Shown here piece by piece: positions 52,843 through 62,133 of a DNA stretch of 64,000 bases. A program made the translations under genes and the position numbers. Under the pieces are notes generated by a model. It saw only the letters and a program-made list of their open reading frames with translations, ran no database searches and had not been told where the DNA came from. The stretch covers positions 1 through 64,000 of the forward strand of contig QQUF01000040.1 of the NCBI GenBank assembly GCA_008501735.1. The letters are read 5' to 3'. Positions within the stretch are counted from its first letter, which is position 1, and each line of letters starts with the position of its first letter. The stretch comes from Calditrichota bacterium. GTDB lineage: Bacteria > CLD3.

Positions 52843-54915
52843 TTAATCGTTACCTTCTGCTTTTCTATCTGCAATAATTGTTTTTGCTGTGTCAGAAGGA
52901 ACAACTTCGTAATGTGAGAATTTACGTCTGTGTGAACCTTTTCCTTGAGTCATTGAACGAAGAGAGTTTGAATATTTGTAAAGTTCTGCTAATGGAACTT
53001 GTGCTTTGATTACTTGGAAGTGACCAGAAGTTTCCATTCCGAGAACTCTTCCACGACGTGAAGAAATATCGCCCATTACATCGCCCATATAATCTTCAGG
53101 ACAAAGAATTTCGATTTCCCAAATTGGTTCAAGTAAAACAGGACCGCATTCCATAAAACCGTCTTTGATTGCCATTGAACCAGCCATTTTGAAGGAAAGC
53201 TCGGAAGAGTCAACGTTGTGGTAAGAGCCGTAGTGAAGTGTAACTTTTACGTCAACAGCAGGAAACCCAGCCAAAATTCCGTTGTCCAAAGTTTCTTTGA
53301 CACCTTTTTCAACAGCAGGAATGAATTTGCCCGGAATTACACCACCGACAATTTTATTTTCAAATTCAAAGATTTTACCTCTTTCAAGAGGTTCAATTTT
53401 GATGTGAACATCTCCAAATTGTCCTCTTCCACCACTTTGTTTTTTGAAACGTCTTTGGATTGTTTCGAGTGATTTTGTGATTGTTTCACGGTAAGGAATT
53501 TTTGGAGCTTCGACACCGATTTCGATTCCGAATCTATGTTGAATTCTGTCAATAATTATTCCAAGGTGCATTTCACCTTGTCCACTAACGATTGTTTGTT
53601 TGAGTTCGTCGTCAACAACATATTTGAAAGAAGGGTCTTCTAAATGAAGGGTTGAAAGTGCAGAAGAAATTTTGTCTTCATCGCCTTTTGATTTAGTAAC
53701 AATCGCTTCACGAATTACAGGAACAGGGAAATTGATTCCTTGTAAATTGACAATGTGTTTTTTCTCGCAAAGAGTTTCGCCAGTATGAGTGTGTTTGAGT
53801 TTCGCAACCGCACCAATGTCTCCAGGGGAAAGTTCGCTAACGTCTGTTCTATTTTTTCCATTCATCGTGTAAATTGTTCCGATTCTTTCAGAGGCATTGT
53901 GTTTTGGATTGTAAAGTTCAATACCAGAGTGAACATTGCCTGAATAAACCCTAAAGAATGAAAGCTCACCAAAGTTTTTAACCCAAAGAGTTTTGAAGAA
54001 AATCATTGAAACATAATCATCTGTTGTTTTTACTTGAATTGGATTTCCATCTGCGTCAGTTGCTTCGGCAGTATCGTGAATGAGAGGTGAAGGAGCGTAA
54101 TTTACCAAAACGTCAAGAATTCTTTTTGTACCAATATTTTTTGTCGCACAAGCACAAAGAACAGGGAAAAGTTCAGATTTTCTGACAGCTTCGTGAAGTC
54201 CGTGTTTCAATTCATCTTCTGAAATTAATTCATCACTTAAATATTTTTCCATCAAAGTGTCATCGTGTTCTACAATTGCCTCAACGAAGTGGACTCGGTA
54301 GTCAGCTATCTTTGGCTTAATATCTTCAGGAATTGCTTCTTCCGTATAATTTCCAGAGCCATCAGTGTCATAAACTAAATATTTCATTTTAAGCAAATCG
54401 ACGTAACCAACAAAATTCTCACCTTCGTGAACTGGAATTTGTATAACAGCTACATTTTCCCCGTAACTTTCACGAAGCATTGAAACACATTTTTCAAAAT
54501 TTGAACGCTCTGCATCTAAACGATTAATTACAAATACTTTTGCCATTGCAACTTCGTCAGCCAAACTACAAGCTTTTTCAGTTCCAACTTCAACTCCGTG
54601 GTCAGCTTGAACAACAATTAACGCAGTGTCAGCAACTCTTGCTGAAGAAACAACTTCAGAAATAAAGTCAGAGTAACCAGGAGCATCAATTAAATTTAGT
54701 TTGTGGTCATTCCAGTTAAGATGCAAAAGAGCAGAGTCGATTGAAATTTGCTTTTCGATTTCGTCTTCGTGGTAATCCGAGACAGTTGAACCGTCGGCAA
54801 TGTTTCCCATTCTGTTAATTTCTTTTCCCATAAAAAGCATTGCTTCCGATAAAGAAGTTTTTCCAACGCTTCCGTGTCCTATGATTGCAACATTTCTAAT
54901 TTTTTGAGAATCCAT
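52843..54915 (-). CDS. EF-G-like translational GTPase
   Basis: The 690-residue protein follows the EF-G domain order. Its G1 loop is GHGSVGKTSLSEA instead of the usual AHIDAGKT, G3 is DAPGYSDF, and G4 is NRLDAER in place of NKxD. It ends with domain IV-V patterns (YHNVDSSELSFKMAGSMA). These deviations mark it as an EF-G2/fusA2-type paralogue rather than the main EF-G, which is normally next to rpsL/rpsG. The AGGAGGAG at 54924-54931 is a strong ribosome site eight bases before the ATG. A terminator follows. Confidence 0.88.
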   Translation of the reverse strand: MDSQKIRNVAIIGHGSVGKTSLSEAMLFMGKEINRMGNIADGSTVSDYHEDEIEKQISIDSALLHLNWNDHKLNLIDAPGYSDFISEVVSSARVADTALIVVQADHGVEVGTEKACSLADEVAMAKVFVINRLDAERSNFEKCVSMLRESYGENVAVIQIPVHEGENFVGYVDLLKMKYLVYDTDGSGNYTEEAIPEDIKPKIADYRVHFVEAIVEHDDTLMEKYLSDELISEDELKHGLHEAVRKSELFPVLCACATKNIGTKRILDVLVNYAPSPLIHDTAEATDADGNPIQVKTTDDYVSMIFFKTLWVKNFGELSFFRVYSGNVHSGIELYNPKHNASERIGTIYTMNGKNRTDVSELSPGDIGAVAKLKHTHTGETLCEKKHIVNLQGINFPVPVIREAIVTKSKGDEDKISSALSTLHLEDPSFKYVVDDELKQTIVSGQGEMHLGIIIDRIQHRFGIEIGVEAPKIPYRETITKSLETIQRRFKKQSGGRGQFGDVHIKIEPLERGKIFEFENKIVGGVIPGKFIPAVEKGVKETLDNGILAGFPAVDVKVTLHYGSYHNVDSSELSFKMAGSMAIKDGFMECGPVLLEPIWEIEILCPEDYMGDVMGDISSRRGRVLGMETSGHFQVIKAQVPLAELYKYSNSLRSMTQGKGSHRRKFSHYEVVPSDTAKTIIADRKAEGND

Positions 54916-55232
54916 AAAATATTCTCCTCCTGGGGATTGATTAAAAACTTTATTTATTTATCAAAATAGTTCAAAATTTTGAACTCCTAATGTATTAAGA
55001 AAATGTTGCAAAATTAATGAAAAAATTATGTTTCCATTCAGTTTGTTTGATTTAAGTTAAAACTGAGATTAGGCAAAATCTTTTTGACTTGAAATTAAGG
55101 AAAATAGATTCAAGAAAATTATCAAGTCAGATAAAAAGATAATCTATAAAATCCTAACTTTATTGGAAGAATAACTTTTTATCTACGTTATCTATCAAAA
55201 TTCTAATTTGCAAATTTTCAGAGGAAAAATTA
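54916..55232. other. Promoter region between divergent genes
   Basis: The 317 bases lie between the EF-G-like gene (minus) and the outer-membrane protein gene (plus). The 54924-54931 AGGAGGAG belongs to the former. I see no gene, RNA or clear palindrome, and could not fix a promoter consensus. Confidence 0.5.
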
Positions 55233-56099
55233 ATGCTAGTAAAATCATTTTCGTTAACAATTTTAATAACACTTTTTTTACAAAATTTACTTTTCGCAGG
55301 TGCTTGGACACAAGGGGAAGGAAAATACTACCAAAAATTTTCACTAAACATTCTTGAGACAGACAAAGAGTACGGATTAGAAGGAGATAAACAAGGTTAC
55401 GCTTCTGCTTTTGAAGCTCAAAATGGAAAGTTTAGTGATTCAAATATTGGTTTTTACATTGAATACGGATTTACTGAAAAACTTACTTTAATCTCAAGTC
55501 TTTCAGCTAAAAGACTTAACTCAAAATTTGAAGTTGGAGTAAACCAAATCGTTTCAGAAAGTATTACAACAACAGGTTTGAGTGATTGGGTTGTCGGAGC
55601 AAGATTTAGAATTCTGAAACTTGACCCAATTGTTGCTTCTATCCAAAACGATGTTACTTTACCATTTCTTTACGATAAAAATGATGCTCTTGCACTTGGT
55701 AATGGGAATTATGCAAATCATTCAAAAATTCAGCTTGGAGCTTCACTTTATCCTTTACCAGTTTATTTAACTGGAGATTTTGGTTATAAAATTTATAGTG
55801 GAAGTGATATGAATAATGAAATGATTTACGGATTTGAAATTGGCTTTAGTTACCAAAACTTACTTTTCAAAAACTCTCTTGACGGGATTCAAAATTCAAA
55901 AGATATAAGCTCAATGGGTAGTAATTCATCAGGAATAGTTACAAGTTCAGGAAACCAAAATTCTTTAAAATGGAGTTCGGGATTAATTTTTGAATTCAAG
56001 GAAAATATGCAACTTAATCTAGATTTCTCAAGAACTTTAAGAGGGGAAAACACACTCGCCTACAACAGCTTTTCTCTAGGAATCGCTTTTACAAATTAG
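55233..56099 (+). CDS. Outer-membrane beta-barrel protein
   Basis: The 288-residue protein has a signal peptide (LFLQNLLFAGA) and alternates aromatic and polar residues in beta-strand style, such as GEGKYYQKFSLNIL and IGFYIEYGFTEKLTLISSL. The C-terminus ends with a hydrophobic aromatic strand (SFSLGIAF). It probably forms an outer-membrane barrel of about ten to twelve strands, of the kind annotated as transporter or porin family proteins. It has no near relative I can name. It stands alone. Confidence 0.65.
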   Translation: MLVKSFSLTILITLFLQNLLFAGAWTQGEGKYYQKFSLNILETDKEYGLEGDKQGYASAFEAQNGKFSDSNIGFYIEYGFTEKLTLISSLSAKRLNSKFEVGVNQIVSESITTTGLSDWVVGARFRILKLDPIVASIQNDVTLPFLYDKNDALALGNGNYANHSKIQLGASLYPLPVYLTGDFGYKIYSGSDMNNEMIYGFEIGFSYQNLLFKNSLDGIQNSKDISSMGSNSSGIVTSSGNQNSLKWSSGLIFEFKENMQLNLDFSRTLRGENTLAYNSFSLGIAFTN

Positions 56100-56111
56100 A
56101 AGAACTAGTAG

Positions 56112-56134
56112 AGACGCACGGGGGCTGTACGTCT
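56112..56134. repeat. Degenerate copy of a dispersed palindrome (GTAGAGACG type)
   Basis: AGACG pairs with CGTCT, with AC/GT extending inside around a G-rich loop. It resembles the copy near 30610 and lies between convergent genes, where it may serve as a weak terminator. Confidence 0.5.
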
Positions 56135-56162
56135 AAAATCACTTTGTGTCTTAAACCAAAAA

Positions 56163-57425
56163 TTAAGTCTTTTGTGGTTTCTTTTGGGCAGCAGGAAAAA
56201 GAACGTTATTCAAAATCAATCTGTAACCAGGAGAATTTTTGTGTAAATCAAGTTGTGTCGGAGGGTCGCCAACTAAATGAGTGTAATCTTCTGGGTCGTG
56301 TCCTCCATAAAAAGTAAAAGTTCCTTCTCCGAATTTTCCGTGCAAATATTTTACTTCGTTTGTTGGTGTTGACTCACCCAAAATTATCACATTTTCCTTA
56401 ATCAATTCTTTCTTGAAAGCGGTTGTAAGTCCCATAAAGCCTTTGACAACAGAAGTGTGATTTTGTGTTAGCATTGTTGGGACAGGGTCGTATTTTGCAG
56501 AAAAATCAAAAAGTGAAAAGTAATCTGATTCAGCTCCACGAAGGAAAAGTCTGTTTCTTGGAGTTGTGTCAATGTTTGAGAATTCAGTTTGCATTGGGTC
56601 AGTGTAAACCACAAAGTCTTTGAAGGCGAAAGTTTTATCGTAATCGATTTTCTTTTGTGCATTTGGGTCGAAAGGGTCTCTATCGTAAACTGTTCCTGCA
56701 ATATCAACTTTGTCAGCAGAAAGTGCAATGTCAAAACTGTCTGTTGCTCCACACATTGCAAACATAAAACCTCCTGCCGCAACGTATTCTTTAATTCTTT
56801 TTGCAACTGCTTTTTTTGAATCTGAGACTTTTGAAAAACCTAATTTTTTTGCTAATGCTTCAGACTGAATTTGTTGCTCAATGTACCAAGGAGCATTTGC
56901 AAAACTTGCGTAAAATTTGCTGTACTGTCCTGTAAAATCTTCGTGGTGAAGATGAAGCCAATCGTAATCGTCAAGTTTGCCTGTCAAAACTTCTTCATCA
57001 AAAATCTTTTCGTAAGGAATCTCTGCGTAAGTCATCGCAAGTGTAACTGCGTCGTCCCAAGGAAGTTTACTTTTGGGAGTATAAACGGCAACTTTTGGTG
57101 CTTTTTCAAGCATTATTGTTTCCATATTATTTTCTTCAATAGTTGCGAAAATTTTTGCTTCTCCGCCAGCAGCAATCACTTCATAATTCACTCCGCGAAC
57201 TCGGCAAAGTTTTTCAAATTCTGAGTGTGAATCAAAAAGGAAAGAACCTCCCCTGTAATTCAAAAGCCATTCGACATTAATTCCTTGTTCAAGAATTTTA
57301 TAAGCAATTCCATATGCCTTCAAATGGTCACTTTGGGACAAATCCATTGGAATGAGTAGTTTCTGAGCAAAGGAAATTCTGAAACTCAAAACAGTTAAAA
57401 ACAAAATCAAAATATTTCTGAACAT
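56163..57425 (-). CDS. Secreted protein of unknown function, amidotransferase-like segment
   Basis: The 420-residue protein has a signal peptide (FRISFAQ). It continues LIPMDLSQSDHLKAYGIAYK and NVEWLLNYRGGSFLFDSHS, then a Rossmann-like region with IKEYVAAGGFMFAMCGATDS, reminiscent of the nucleophile elbow of class I glutamine amidotransferases (GFMFAMCGA). Homologues are often labelled asparagine synthetase B in databases, but no AsnB domain is visible. Length and secretion argue against that. It probably belongs to a conserved but uncharacterised family of this group. Confidence 0.55.
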   Translation of the reverse strand: MFRNILILFLTVLSFRISFAQKLLIPMDLSQSDHLKAYGIAYKILEQGINVEWLLNYRGGSFLFDSHSEFEKLCRVRGVNYEVIAAGGEAKIFATIEENNMETIMLEKAPKVAVYTPKSKLPWDDAVTLAMTYAEIPYEKIFDEEVLTGKLDDYDWLHLHHEDFTGQYSKFYASFANAPWYIEQQIQSEALAKKLGFSKVSDSKKAVAKRIKEYVAAGGFMFAMCGATDSFDIALSADKVDIAGTVYDRDPFDPNAQKKIDYDKTFAFKDFVVYTDPMQTEFSNIDTTPRNRLFLRGAESDYFSLFDFSAKYDPVPTMLTQNHTSVVKGFMGLTTAFKKELIKENVIILGESTPTNEVKYLHGKFGEGTFTFYGGHDPEDYTHLVGDPPTQLDLHKNSPGYRLILNNVLFPAAQKKPQKT

Positions 57426-57545
57426 TTTTTACAACTTTCGGAAAAAAGGTTAAACTCTTAAGGGTAAAATTACTTGACAAGTAATGCAAACTTAACTTAC
57501 TTTCACCGCCTAAAAAAGTGATTTTAAAAGTAATGAAAAAAAGCA

Positions 57546-58496
57546 TTGTTAAACTCAAAAGACATTTTTTACAATTTATCTGAATTAAAAAATTCAAAAC
57601 TCTTTACACTAAAAAGTTGTGGTAAGACTTTTTTTAGTGCTTTTGCCTGTCTTTCGTTGGCTGTGATTTTTTTCTGCAATTTTTGTTTTGCACAAGGATT
57701 TAAAGAACTAAAAATTACAGGTGATTTACCGTTAAAAAATCCGAAAAGTTTCGACAGAGACGGAAGCGGTTTCTTTTACATAGCTGACTCAGGAAATAAC
57801 CGAGTTGTCAAAGTTGACTCTTCGGGCAAAATTATTCAGACAAAAGGCAAATACGGTTGGGCAAATGGAAAATTTGATTTGCCAATCGATATTGACGCTT
57901 CGAGTGGACTTGATATTTTTGTTGCAGATTTTAACAATAGGAGAGTGCAGAGATTTGATAGAAATTTGAATTTTTTATCGGTGTTTCCGAGTGAAGAAAA
58001 TAATTTGAGTTTTGGGAATGTGGTTTCTGCTGTTCTTTCTTCTCAAGGCGATTTGATTTTTTTGGATTCGGAAAATGGAGTTTTGCAAAAAGTTGGTTCT
58101 GACGGAGAATTTGATGAAACTTTTGAGTTTGCAATCGGTTCAAGTGAAATTCAACTGCAAGAGCCTGTCAGAGTCAGAGTGAACAAATCGAAAAAAATTG
58201 TTGTTCTTGACAGGAAAAGTCTTAAACTTTTTATCTTCGATTACTTTGGTAATTTTTTGACAGACTTTGGCGATAAATTTTTGGAAAAACCAATTACTTT
58301 TAGAATTTACAATGGTGAAATTTTGGTTTTAGATTCAGACTTAATTTATTCTTTTAATTTTAGCGGTGGAGTAAATTATCGAATGAAAATTCCTCAAGAA
58401 CTTAAAGGAATTACAGATTTTTTAATCTTCGATAAAACATTAGTCTTTTTGCAAAAGGATAAAATTTTATTTTGGGAAGATTTTAAGAAAAAATGA
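57546..58496 (+). CDS. NHL-repeat protein
   Basis: The 316-residue protein has an N-terminal hydrophobic signal (LSLAVIFFCNFCFAQ) and NHL repeats of a beta propeller. Examples are GSGFFYIADSGNNRVVKVD, GLDIFVADFNNRRVQRFD and GDLIFLDSENGVLQKVG. Such exported propellers bind partner proteins. The start is TTG at 57546, with the signal 20 or so residues in, so the true start may be further downstream. It is followed by the TPR/SH3 gene with a four-base overlap (ATGA). Confidence 0.75.
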   Translation: MLNSKDIFYNLSELKNSKLFTLKSCGKTFFSAFACLSLAVIFFCNFCFAQGFKELKITGDLPLKNPKSFDRDGSGFFYIADSGNNRVVKVDSSGKIIQTKGKYGWANGKFDLPIDIDASSGLDIFVADFNNRRVQRFDRNLNFLSVFPSEENNLSFGNVVSAVLSSQGDLIFLDSENGVLQKVGSDGEFDETFEFAIGSSEIQLQEPVRVRVNKSKKIVVLDRKSLKLFIFDYFGNFLTDFGDKFLEKPITFRIYNGEILVLDSDLIYSFNFSGGVNYRMKIPQELKGITDFLIFDKTLVFLQKDKILFWEDFKKK

Positions 58497-59242
58497 AAAA
58501 AATAAAATTGATTTTAATTTTTGGACTTGTCTTTTTGTGTTCAAATTTTGCTTTTGGTAATGAGATTGAAAATTATTTTAAGCAAGGAAATGAACTTTAC
58601 ACTCAAGGAAATTTTGAAGATGCCTTAGGTAATTACTTAAAGATTTCTAACTCAGAAGTTGAAAGTTTCGAACTTTTTTACAACATCGGAAATTGTTACT
58701 ACAGATTGAATCAAATCGGCAATGCAATTCGCTTTTATGAAAAGGCGAAAAATATCAACCCTGAAGATGAAAATTTGCTTTACAACTTAAAGCTTGCAAA
58801 CAATTTGACAATCGACAAAATTGAACTTCCTGAACCAGATTCTTTTACAAAATTTGTGAACTCTTCTTTGCAGTTTTTTACTGTTTCGGAACTCGCGTAC
58901 ATTTTTGTCGGATTGACTTGGGTTTTCGCAATATTTTTAGTGCTTTTCATTTTTAAGAGGAACAAGCTTTTCCTTTACATCTCTTTAGCTTTTTTAGGCT
59001 TTGTGGTTTTGGAAGGAATTTTCTTTAATTACAAATACAGCCTTGACACGATTCCTTATGGAGTTGTTGTCGGTTACGAAGCAAATGCTTACAGTTCGCC
59101 GAACAAAGATTCGCAAGTTGTTTTTAGCATTCACGAAGGAACAAAAGCACAAATTTTGAGAAAAACAGGTGAATTCTTGGAAGTACGTTTAATTGACGGA
59201 AAAACAGGTTGGGTTCTAAGCGGACTTTTTGGTAAAATTTAA
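58493..59242 (+). CDS. BatE-like TPR and SH3 protein
   Basis: The 249-residue protein has a signal (LVFLCSNFAFG), three TPR units (about 25-110, NYFKQGNELYTQGNFEDAL) and two membrane helices (about 135-185). A C-terminal bacterial SH3 domain ends it (VVVGYEANAYSSPNKDSQVV). This matches BatE of the Bacteroides aerotolerance cluster, though batA-D are absent here. It overlaps the NHL gene and precedes the SPOR lipoprotein gene. Confidence 0.75.
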   Translation: MKKIKLILIFGLVFLCSNFAFGNEIENYFKQGNELYTQGNFEDALGNYLKISNSEVESFELFYNIGNCYYRLNQIGNAIRFYEKAKNINPEDENLLYNLKLANNLTIDKIELPEPDSFTKFVNSSLQFFTVSELAYIFVGLTWVFAIFLVLFIFKRNKLFLYISLAFLGFVVLEGIFFNYKYSLDTIPYGVVVGYEANAYSSPNKDSQVVFSIHEGTKAQILRKTGEFLEVRLIDGKTGWVLSGLFGKI

Positions 59243-59256
59243 TTTTGAGGGTAATC

Positions 59257-59760
59257 GTGAAATATTTAGTAATCTTTTTAATTTGTGTCAATTTTATCTC
59301 TTGTGGTTCAACTTCTGAAGTTGTTAAACAAAGTAAAAACAGAGTAGAGCAATCTGCAAATTCTCAAGATGAAAGTCTTGATTTTGCAAAACTTCCGCCC
59401 GTTGATTTTGAAATTATTCCGACAGAAAGTAAAAAGCAGGAAGAGGTTAGTCTTTACTTTGGTGAAGAACTTTCTTCTAAAGTTGACACTACGAAACAGA
59501 AAACTTTCCGAAAAGCTGAAGGCTACAGAGTTCAAATTTTTTCAACAAAAAATTTTGAAGAATCAAAAGATGTACAAGCGAAGTTTATCAAACTTTTTCC
59601 CGAAGAGAAAATTTATTCTGCCTTTGATGAGCCTTACTACAAACTTAGAACAGGAAATTTTACCTCTCGTTATGATGCCTCGAAATATTTGCAAAAGATT
59701 TTAGATAAAAAATTTAAATCTGCTTGGGTTGTAAAAACCGAAGTTGAAATTGAAGATTAG
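59257..59760 (+). CDS. SPOR-domain lipoprotein
   Basis: The 167-residue protein starts at the GTG at 59257, giving MKYLVIFLICVNFISC with a lipoprotein cysteine. An upstream TTG (59245) is possible. A Ser/Gln-rich linker precedes the SPOR domain (about 95-165): GYRVQIFSTKNFEESKDVQA and YYKLRTGNFTSRYDASKYLQ. SPOR domains bind denuded peptidoglycan. It is the third gene of the NHL-BatE-SPOR operon and is followed by the convergent CsgG-domain gene. Confidence 0.85.
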   Translation: MKYLVIFLICVNFISCGSTSEVVKQSKNRVEQSANSQDESLDFAKLPPVDFEIIPTESKKQEEVSLYFGEELSSKVDTTKQKTFRKAEGYRVQIFSTKNFEESKDVQAKFIKLFPEEKIYSAFDEPYYKLRTGNFTSRYDASKYLQKILDKKFKSAWVVKTEVEIED

Positions 59761-59765
59761 TAAGT

Positions 59766-61898
59766 TTAGTGAGTAACTAACCAATCTGACAATCTGTTAC
59801 TGAGAGCTTTAACTGCTTTGTCTAAATCTTCAATATTGCAATCGCACTTCTCACTAACGGAGAAAAGTGAGCCGTCGTAAACGTCAACGATTCTTGCGTT
59901 GATTATCCAAGAATTTTCATTCCCAAGATTCCCAACACTTCCAATCAAAATTTTATTTGCTCCTGTTAATTCGCCGATTCTGTCTCTACAAATTCCTTCG
60001 TCAACACATTCGCTAACTTGAAAATGCCACTCTTTTAATATTTTGTCAATTTGAGCTCTTTCAACTAAGTCGGCAATATCTTTTTGGGAAAATTCGGAAG
60101 TTAGAATTTCTGTCAAAATCATTGCTTCACCTCTACTCAAAGACTTGGTTTGTGGTTCAAGAAACAAAATTGCCAACTTGTGCTTCGGAGCTTCTGCGAA
60201 AAATTTTTGCTGTGAATTTTGTGAAAGAATTTCAGGTTTAGCTTCAACAACTACTTTCTGAACTTCTCGCTCTGTCTTAGAAAATGGAATCGGGATTTTG
60301 ATGTTTGGTTTTCCGTAAAGTCCATAAAATTCATTTAACTCTACGAAAACAGGTAAATCTTCTGCTCTTAGATTTGTGTAAACAGTGAAATTTATTTTCC
60401 TTGATTCGTTCGGAAGTAAGTTTCCAAATGAAAAAGATTTCTTACTGTCTTGAGTGAAAAAAGTATCTTTCCCAAGACGTAAAATCACGTTTGTATTTTT
60501 TGCTAAGCCTTTTCCTGTGTTTCTGACAGTTGCTGAAATTTGAATTACTTCGCCAGAATTTGCTTCGTTGTTTCCGTCAGAGTCTGAAAACTCAAGATTT
60601 GTCAGTTCTAGTTTTGGAGCAACGAATTTGCGAGTTTCAAATTGAATTTCAGTTTGTGGAGGTTCAAAACCACTTGCTTCTTCAAAGGAAATTTTAAAAT
60701 TAACTACTTTTGAATTAACAAATTTTGTTGCTGAAATTGGAAAATCAAAAATCATTTCTCGGTTCGCAAAAACTTCTCCGATTTCGATTTCAGATTCAAA
60801 ATTTAAGCCGTCAATTTTGTTTGGTGTAATTTTGGCTTTAAGTCTGTACGCATTTCCGTTGCTGTCATTTTTGAAATGAATTTTTACAAATCCTCTTTCG
60901 TCTGCTTCGAGCAAACCATTTTTTGAAGAGTCGGCAAAACTTAAGGTCGCAGAAATTTTCGGTGGTTTCGTCGGGTCAAAAATTACTTGAGGTTTCCAAA
61001 TTCTTTCAACTTCTGAATCGCTTACCCAAACTTCTCTACCTTGAAAACTTACTTTTATCCAATCAGGTTTCCCTTGAATAATTTTGAACTCTTCGTCTTT
61101 AGCAAAACTCCCTAAAAGGTAACTGAGGCTGTCTTTCTCTGAAAAAAGATTTCCTTTTTTAGTTGCTCTTGCGTAAGGAATTGTCCAATCGAGTGAGTTA
61201 AAAATGAAATTCTCAGTGTAAAGTTTGTCTTGGGTTTTTACAATTAAGTTTAAGTCTTGTGGATTTTTAAAAGAAACTAAACCGAAATCATTTGGAAAAT
61301 TTATGACAAAACAACCAGAGTCGTTAAGTGTGAAGTTTCTTTGAGTTTCTCCAATTTGAGCCAAAATTTCTTCACTTTTTGGTGTTAGAATTTCCTCAAC
61401 AGGTTTGCTTAAAGTTGTGTCTGCATAAAAGAATGGTTGCCTCTCAATTTTGCGGTCAGTTTTGTTTTTTATATAAAAACCTGAAGCTAAAAGCCCTGCT
61501 CCTGTTGCAGCCATAATTGTTGTTCCTGTGTCAACTTCGGGAGCATTTTTCTTGTTTCCAACAATTAGGGAAGCAATTAGTAAAAATCCGCCAAGACCAG
61601 AGGCTAACATTCGGTCCTTGTACTCGGCTTTTGTTTTGTACTTTGCGTAAGTTTCGTAAGTAAAAGAAAGGATTTTGGTAATTTTGAATTTTGCGGTTGG
61701 TTGTTCGGGAGTTGGTTTTTTCAGAATTTCGATTTTGTAATCTGTTGAAACTAATTTTTTGGTGTCTTCAATTCTCTCAACATTTATGAAATTTCCTTTT
61801 GTGAGTTTTGGTGAGCAACTCGATAAAAGTTGAGCAGTAAAAACAAAAATTATTACAGAGGAAACGATTCGGCTTTGGCAAAATCGAAATAATTTCAT
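59766..61898 (-). CDS. Lipoprotein with SH3, CARDB-like and CsgG-like domains
   Basis: The 710-residue protein has a lipoprotein signal (FTAQLLSSCS, Cys about 28). Two hydrophobic helices lie at about 100-150 (LGGFLLIASLIVG and TIMAATGAGLLASGFYI). An SH3-like stretch (GKPDWIKVSFQGREVWVSDS) follows. Two CARDB-like beta domains come next (LTNLEFSDSDGNNEANSGEV). The C-terminal region (about 575-705) resembles CsgG: HKLAILFLEPQTKSLSRGEA and ADLVERAQIDKILKE. CsgG-like domains bind or export at the outer membrane. The combined architecture is unusual. A role as an envelope assembly factor is inference. Confidence 0.65.
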   Translation of the reverse strand: MKLFRFCQSRIVSSVIIFVFTAQLLSSCSPKLTKGNFINVERIEDTKKLVSTDYKIEILKKPTPEQPTAKFKITKILSFTYETYAKYKTKAEYKDRMLASGLGGFLLIASLIVGNKKNAPEVDTGTTIMAATGAGLLASGFYIKNKTDRKIERQPFFYADTTLSKPVEEILTPKSEEILAQIGETQRNFTLNDSGCFVINFPNDFGLVSFKNPQDLNLIVKTQDKLYTENFIFNSLDWTIPYARATKKGNLFSEKDSLSYLLGSFAKDEEFKIIQGKPDWIKVSFQGREVWVSDSEVERIWKPQVIFDPTKPPKISATLSFADSSKNGLLEADERGFVKIHFKNDSNGNAYRLKAKITPNKIDGLNFESEIEIGEVFANREMIFDFPISATKFVNSKVVNFKISFEEASGFEPPQTEIQFETRKFVAPKLELTNLEFSDSDGNNEANSGEVIQISATVRNTGKGLAKNTNVILRLGKDTFFTQDSKKSFSFGNLLPNESRKINFTVYTNLRAEDLPVFVELNEFYGLYGKPNIKIPIPFSKTEREVQKVVVEAKPEILSQNSQQKFFAEAPKHKLAILFLEPQTKSLSRGEAMILTEILTSEFSQKDIADLVERAQIDKILKEWHFQVSECVDEGICRDRIGELTGANKILIGSVGNLGNENSWIINARIVDVYDGSLFSVSEKCDCNIEDLDKAVKALSNRLSDWLVTH

Positions 61899-62033
61899 TT
61901 GGCTTTCCCTTGATTAAAATGAAAATGACTTTTTGAAATCACTACAAAATTGTCAAAGGAATGTTTAGGCTTTTGGTGTGTAAAATTTGAGTACTAGTGC
62001 ATTGAATGCTAAGTCTTCAACCCCTTTTCCTAC

Positions 62034-62088
62034 CACGAAAGACACGAAAAAAGAATTTTTTCCTCTCTCCTTTCGAGCTTTTCGTGTT
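62034..62088. repeat. Inverted repeat with CACGAAAGACACGAAA motif
   Basis: ACACGAAAA (62042-62050) pairs with TTTTCGTGT (62079-62087). The motif CACGAAAGACACGAAA also occurs as a direct half-repeat (CACGAAA at 62034-62040). It lies in the 235-base gap before truA, together with no gene. Confidence 0.6.
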
Positions 62089-62133
62089 TTGACTTTAGAG
62101 GGCAAGAAACTTAGTATTTGTTACATTAGTGTT

